A DNA stretch of 8,446 nucleotides from Clostridia bacterium (GTDB lineage Bacteria > Bacillota > Clostridia > Oscillospirales > CAG-272). A program made the position numbers and the translations under genes. Below are positions 6,373 through 8,446 of this stretch, in pieces (the stretch's first letter is position 1; every line of letters starts with the position of its first letter). Under the pieces are notes generated by a model that saw only the letters and a program-made list of their open reading frames with translations, was not told the origin of the DNA and searched no databases. Where the stretch lies: NCBI GenBank assembly GCA_017466495.1, contig JAFTUB010000001.1:1-8446 (forward strand), read 5' to 3'.

Positions 6373-8157
6373 ATGAAAAGATGGTTATCGATTTTCCTTG
6401 CCGCGCTGATCCTCTTCGGCGCGGTGGGCTGTACCAATACCTCCTCCGGAGGGGATGAGACCACACTTCCCCCCGAAACCGCCGCACCGGTGCAGAAGAC
6501 CCTGGTGCTGGCCGAGGGGGTGGGCACCGACTATGTGGTGCTCCGCGCCGAAAACGGCTCGGACGCCGACGTAGCCCAGGCCATCCGCCTGCGGAAGGCC
6601 ATTGCCGAGACCGTGGGCGTGGATCTTGCCATGGGCACCGACTGGGTCAGATCTGCCGCCGATATCCCCGCTGTCGCCCATGAGATCGTGGTGGGGCACA
6701 CCAACCGTCCCCAGACGGTGTCGGCTCTGGAGAACGATCTGCTCTCCCGGGACTGGGGGATCTACTTCACTGACGGCCGGGTGACCATCGTCGGCGGTGA
6801 CGACGCCGCCACCGAGGCCGCGGTGGACTACTTTGTGGAAAATCTGCTGGATGCCGAGGGCAAAAAGCTGGAGCTGGAGGAGGGCTTCGCCTACATCCAC
6901 CGCCACGTTTACCCCTTGGGGGAGATCACCCTGAACGGGGTTTCCCTGAAGGAATACACCGTGGTGATTCCCGCCGCGCCTAACGTGTTTGAGGAAAACG
7001 CCGCCCACGCCCTGTGCGATTATCTGCTGGCCCAGGGAGGATTCACCCTCCCCGTGATCCGGGACAGCGAGCCCCGAGCCGAGCATGAGCTGCTCATCGG
7101 CGCCACCTCCCGCCCCGAGTCCAAAAAGTATGATGGGCTCAAATACGGGGAGATGGAGTACCTGCTCACCGCCGAAGGAAGCCACGCTGTTCTGCGGGGT
7201 GAGGGATACCTGGTAGGCGGTGCCGTGGGTGCCCTGGCGGCACTGATCCGCCCCGAGAAGGCGGGGGAGGCCACCGCTGCTCAGCTGTCCACCGCCGGCA
7301 AGCCCGAGAAGTTTATCTTTGCCGACAAGGCGAAGAACATGATCCTCCTCATCGGTGACGGCATGGGCTACAATCAGATCGAGCTGGCACTGGCGAACGG
7401 CATGGAGTTCTTCATTCCCCGCTTCTTCCCCAACCAGGGCGAGGCCAAGACCTATTCGGCCTCCAGCAGCATCACCGACTCTGCCGCGTCCGGAACTGCC
7501 CTTTCCTCGGGATACAAGACCAATAACCGCTACCTGGGCATGACTCCCCGGGGCGAGAAAAAGCCCAACATCCGGGAAGTCGCCCATGACGCCGGGGCAC
7601 AGACGGCGGTGATCACCACCGATGCCCTGACGGGCGCCACCCCCGCCGCCTTCACGGCCCATGTGAAGGATCGGGATATGTCCGCCGAGATCAAAGCTCA
7701 GCAGGCCGCCATTGAGATCGATTACCTGGCCGGGAAGGTGGGCAACGGCATTGTGGACGAGACCCGTGCCGCCCTGCGCACCATCGCCGACGGAGACAGC
7801 GAAAGCTTCTTCATCATGGTGGAGGAGGCCTACATCGATAAGCACGCCCACAGCAACGCGGGGGACGATGTGGTCCGCACCGTGAAGCTGCTCAACGATA
7901 TTGCCGCCTATCTGTCCCAGTTTGTCTTCCTGCACCCCGACACAGCGCTGATTGTCACCGCTGACCACGAGTGCGGCGGCATTATGAAGAAGGCAGACGG
8001 CACCTTCTACTTCACCTCCGACAACCACACCGGGGTGAACGTCCCCGTTTCGGCGGTGGGAGCCGGCACTGACTTCTTTGGCGGAAAGACAGTAGAAAAC
8101 GTAGAGATCGCCCGCTTCATGGGCCGCGCCTGGGGCGTGGAGAAGCTGGGCGCATAA
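6373..8157 (+). CDS. Lipoprotein alkaline phosphatase with duplicated N-terminal alpha/beta domains
   Basis: 594 residues. A lipobox ending AVGC puts the lipidated Cys at 20, followed by a Thr/Pro-rich tether. Two similar domains follow, about 44-160 (HEIVVGHTNRP at 103-113) and 190-295 (HELLIGATSRP at 238-248). They resemble the alpha/beta domains found N-terminal to some glycoside hydrolases. The phosphatase domain covers about 320-590: metal Asp329 (IGDGMG), catalytic Ser370 in TDSAAS, ATPAA (422-426), Arg434, E484, D489 and H493 (EEAYIDKHAH), D531/H532 (TADHE) and H552 (HTG). These align with E. coli PhoA D51, S102, R166, E322, D327, H331, D369/H370 and H412, so a full active site is present. 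Spacing is shorter than in PhoA (434-484 and 532-552). It hydrolyses phosphomonoesters outside the cell; the substrate is unknown. A weak ribosome site (AAGCAGG) precedes it. Confidence 0.9.
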   Translation: MKRWLSIFLAALILFGAVGCTNTSSGGDETTLPPETAAPVQKTLVLAEGVGTDYVVLRAENGSDADVAQAIRLRKAIAETVGVDLAMGTDWVRSAADIPAVAHEIVVGHTNRPQTVSALENDLLSRDWGIYFTDGRVTIVGGDDAATEAAVDYFVENLLDAEGKKLELEEGFAYIHRHVYPLGEITLNGVSLKEYTVVIPAAPNVFEENAAHALCDYLLAQGGFTLPVIRDSEPRAEHELLIGATSRPESKKYDGLKYGEMEYLLTAEGSHAVLRGEGYLVGGAVGALAALIRPEKAGEATAAQLSTAGKPEKFIFADKAKNMILLIGDGMGYNQIELALANGMEFFIPRFFPNQGEAKTYSASSSITDSAASGTALSSGYKTNNRYLGMTPRGEKKPNIREVAHDAGAQTAVITTDALTGATPAAFTAHVKDRDMSAEIKAQQAAIEIDYLAGKVGNGIVDETRAALRTIADGDSESFFIMVEEAYIDKHAHSNAGDDVVRTVKLLNDIAAYLSQFVFLHPDTALIVTADHECGGIMKKADGTFYFTSDNHTGVNVPVSAVGAGTDFFGGKTVENVEIARFMGRAWGVEKLGA

Positions 8158-8165
8158 GGAGAAAA

Positions 8166-8196
8166 GTTTGAAAGATAAATCTTTCAAACGTGTTTT
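8166..8196 (+). terminator. Stem-loop after the phosphatase gene, possible terminator
   Basis: GTTTGAAAGAT (8166-8176) pairs perfectly with ATCTTTCAAAC (8179-8189), starting nine bases after the stop codon. A short TTTT (8193-8196) follows after three bases. The stem is AT-rich and the T-run short, so termination may be partial. It may equally belong to the repeat family of the central spacer. Confidence 0.5.
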
Positions 8197-8203
8197 GCGG
8201 CTT

Positions 8204-8228
8204 TCGCCACCGAAACGGTGGCGATTTT
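8204..8228 (+). terminator. Second stem-loop with T-run, probable terminator
   Basis: TCGCCACCG (8204-8212) pairs with CGGTGGCGA (8216-8224), followed at once by TTTT. A further TTTTGC/GCAAAA pairing (8225-8230 with 8234-8239) could compete with the T-run. The arrangement of two consecutive hairpins resembles the inner part of the repeat at 4501-4566. Confidence 0.55.
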
Positions 8229-8257
8229 GCCGGGCAAAACCAGCCCCAATTCCACAG

Positions 8258-8283
8258 AAAGGAAGCTTTCGCCAAGCGAAAGC
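8258..8283 (+). promoter_or_regulatory. yfcE: Shine-Dalgarno followed by a stem-loop before the YfcE-like gene
   Basis: AAAGGA (8258-8263) is the only Shine-Dalgarno-like sequence upstream of the gene, but it lies 21 bases from the ATG at 8285 and 33 from that at 8297. The gap holds an 8-bp stem GCTTTCGC (8265-8272) / GCGAAAGC (8276-8283). If folded, the stem brings AAAGGA close to the start codon. No promoter is visible between 8224 and 8297. Confidence 0.4.
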
Positions 8284-8296
8284 AATGGTCATAAAT

Positions 8297-8446
8297 ATGA
8301 AACTGCTCATCGCATCCGACCTGCACGGCGACCTTGCCGCCGCCGAGGTCATATTTGCCCGATTTGCCGCCGAGGGAGCCGACCGCCTGCTCTGGCTGGG
8401 GGATCTGCTCTACCACGGCCCCCGCAACGATCTGCCCGCCGGCTAC
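8297..8446 (+). CDS. yfcE: YfcE-type metallophosphodiesterase (5' part, cut by window end)
   Basis: The first 50 residues of a calcineurin-like phosphoesterase. MKLLIASDLHG carries the metal ligands D8 and H10. LGDLLYHGPRN (34-44) carries D36 and matches the E. coli YfcE motif LGDVLNHGPRN, continuing as DLPAGY versus ALPEGY. E. coli YfcE, about 184 residues, is a Mn-dependent cytoplasmic phosphodiesterase of unknown natural substrate. The remaining metal ligands lie beyond the window. The start at 8297 was chosen because the protein begins here exactly as YfcE does; an in-frame ATG at 8285 would add four residues (MVIN) and sits directly after the stem-loop, so it remains possible. Co-transcription with the phosphatase would need read-through of the stem-loops at 8166-8228. 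Confidence 0.88.
   Translation, partial: MKLLIASDLHGDLAAAEVIFARFAAEGADRLLWLGDLLYHGPRNDLPAGY

Noticed and set aside
6385..8352. Minus-strand open frame (655 codons) opposite the phosphatase and into the next spacer
   Set aside because: Antisense shadow of the phosphatase, with no domain and no ribosome binding site context.
1..8446. CRISPR array, tRNA/rRNA, transposase or prophage genes
   Set aside because: No regularly spaced direct repeats, no RNA gene signatures and no recognisable mobile-element protein were found on either strand.

Overview
The window looks like a piece of a GC-rich, low-gene-complexity chromosome from a Gram-positive gut- or rumen-type Clostridia (probably Oscillospiraceae/Ruminococcaceae). 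This is inferred from strong AGGAG ribosome binding sites, a sigma-A type promoter, a lipoprotein and a C-terminally anchored surface protein, and intergenic spacers packed with G-rich/T-run hairpins. No phage, plasmid, transposase, CRISPR or RNA gene was seen. Five genes are supported: two on the minus strand, three on the plus strand, arranged divergently around a 464-base spacer.

Left half (minus strand, read from 4420 down to 123): a cytoplasmic family 2 glycoside hydrolase overlaps by 13 bases, and is probably translationally coupled to, an 862-residue protein. That protein joins a Tet(M)/EF-G-like ribosomal protection GTPase to a C-terminal NYN/YacP (Rae1-type) nuclease domain. A strong intrinsic terminator touches its stop codon. 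An extended -10 promoter lies just upstream of the glycosidase. The GTPase-nuclease fusion is the most interesting item: both halves belong to families that work in the ribosomal A site.

Centre (4421-4884): apart from the two promoters, this spacer is a mosaic of hairpin repeats. It holds a copy of the repeat found at the left edge of the window, two related imperfect palindromes in opposite orientation, a perfect 32-bp palindrome and several smaller stem-loops.

Right half (plus strand): a near-consensus promoter drives a secreted, membrane-anchored PIG-L/LmbE-type deacetylase. Forty-five bases later comes a lipoprotein with two copies of an alpha/beta domain followed by a shortened alkaline phosphatase. 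Both act outside the membrane and probably trim amide and phosphate groups from glycans or other surface or environmental substrates; the actual substrates cannot be read from sequence. Two stem-loops follow, then the 5' end of a YfcE-type cytoplasmic phosphodiesterase, cut by the window end.
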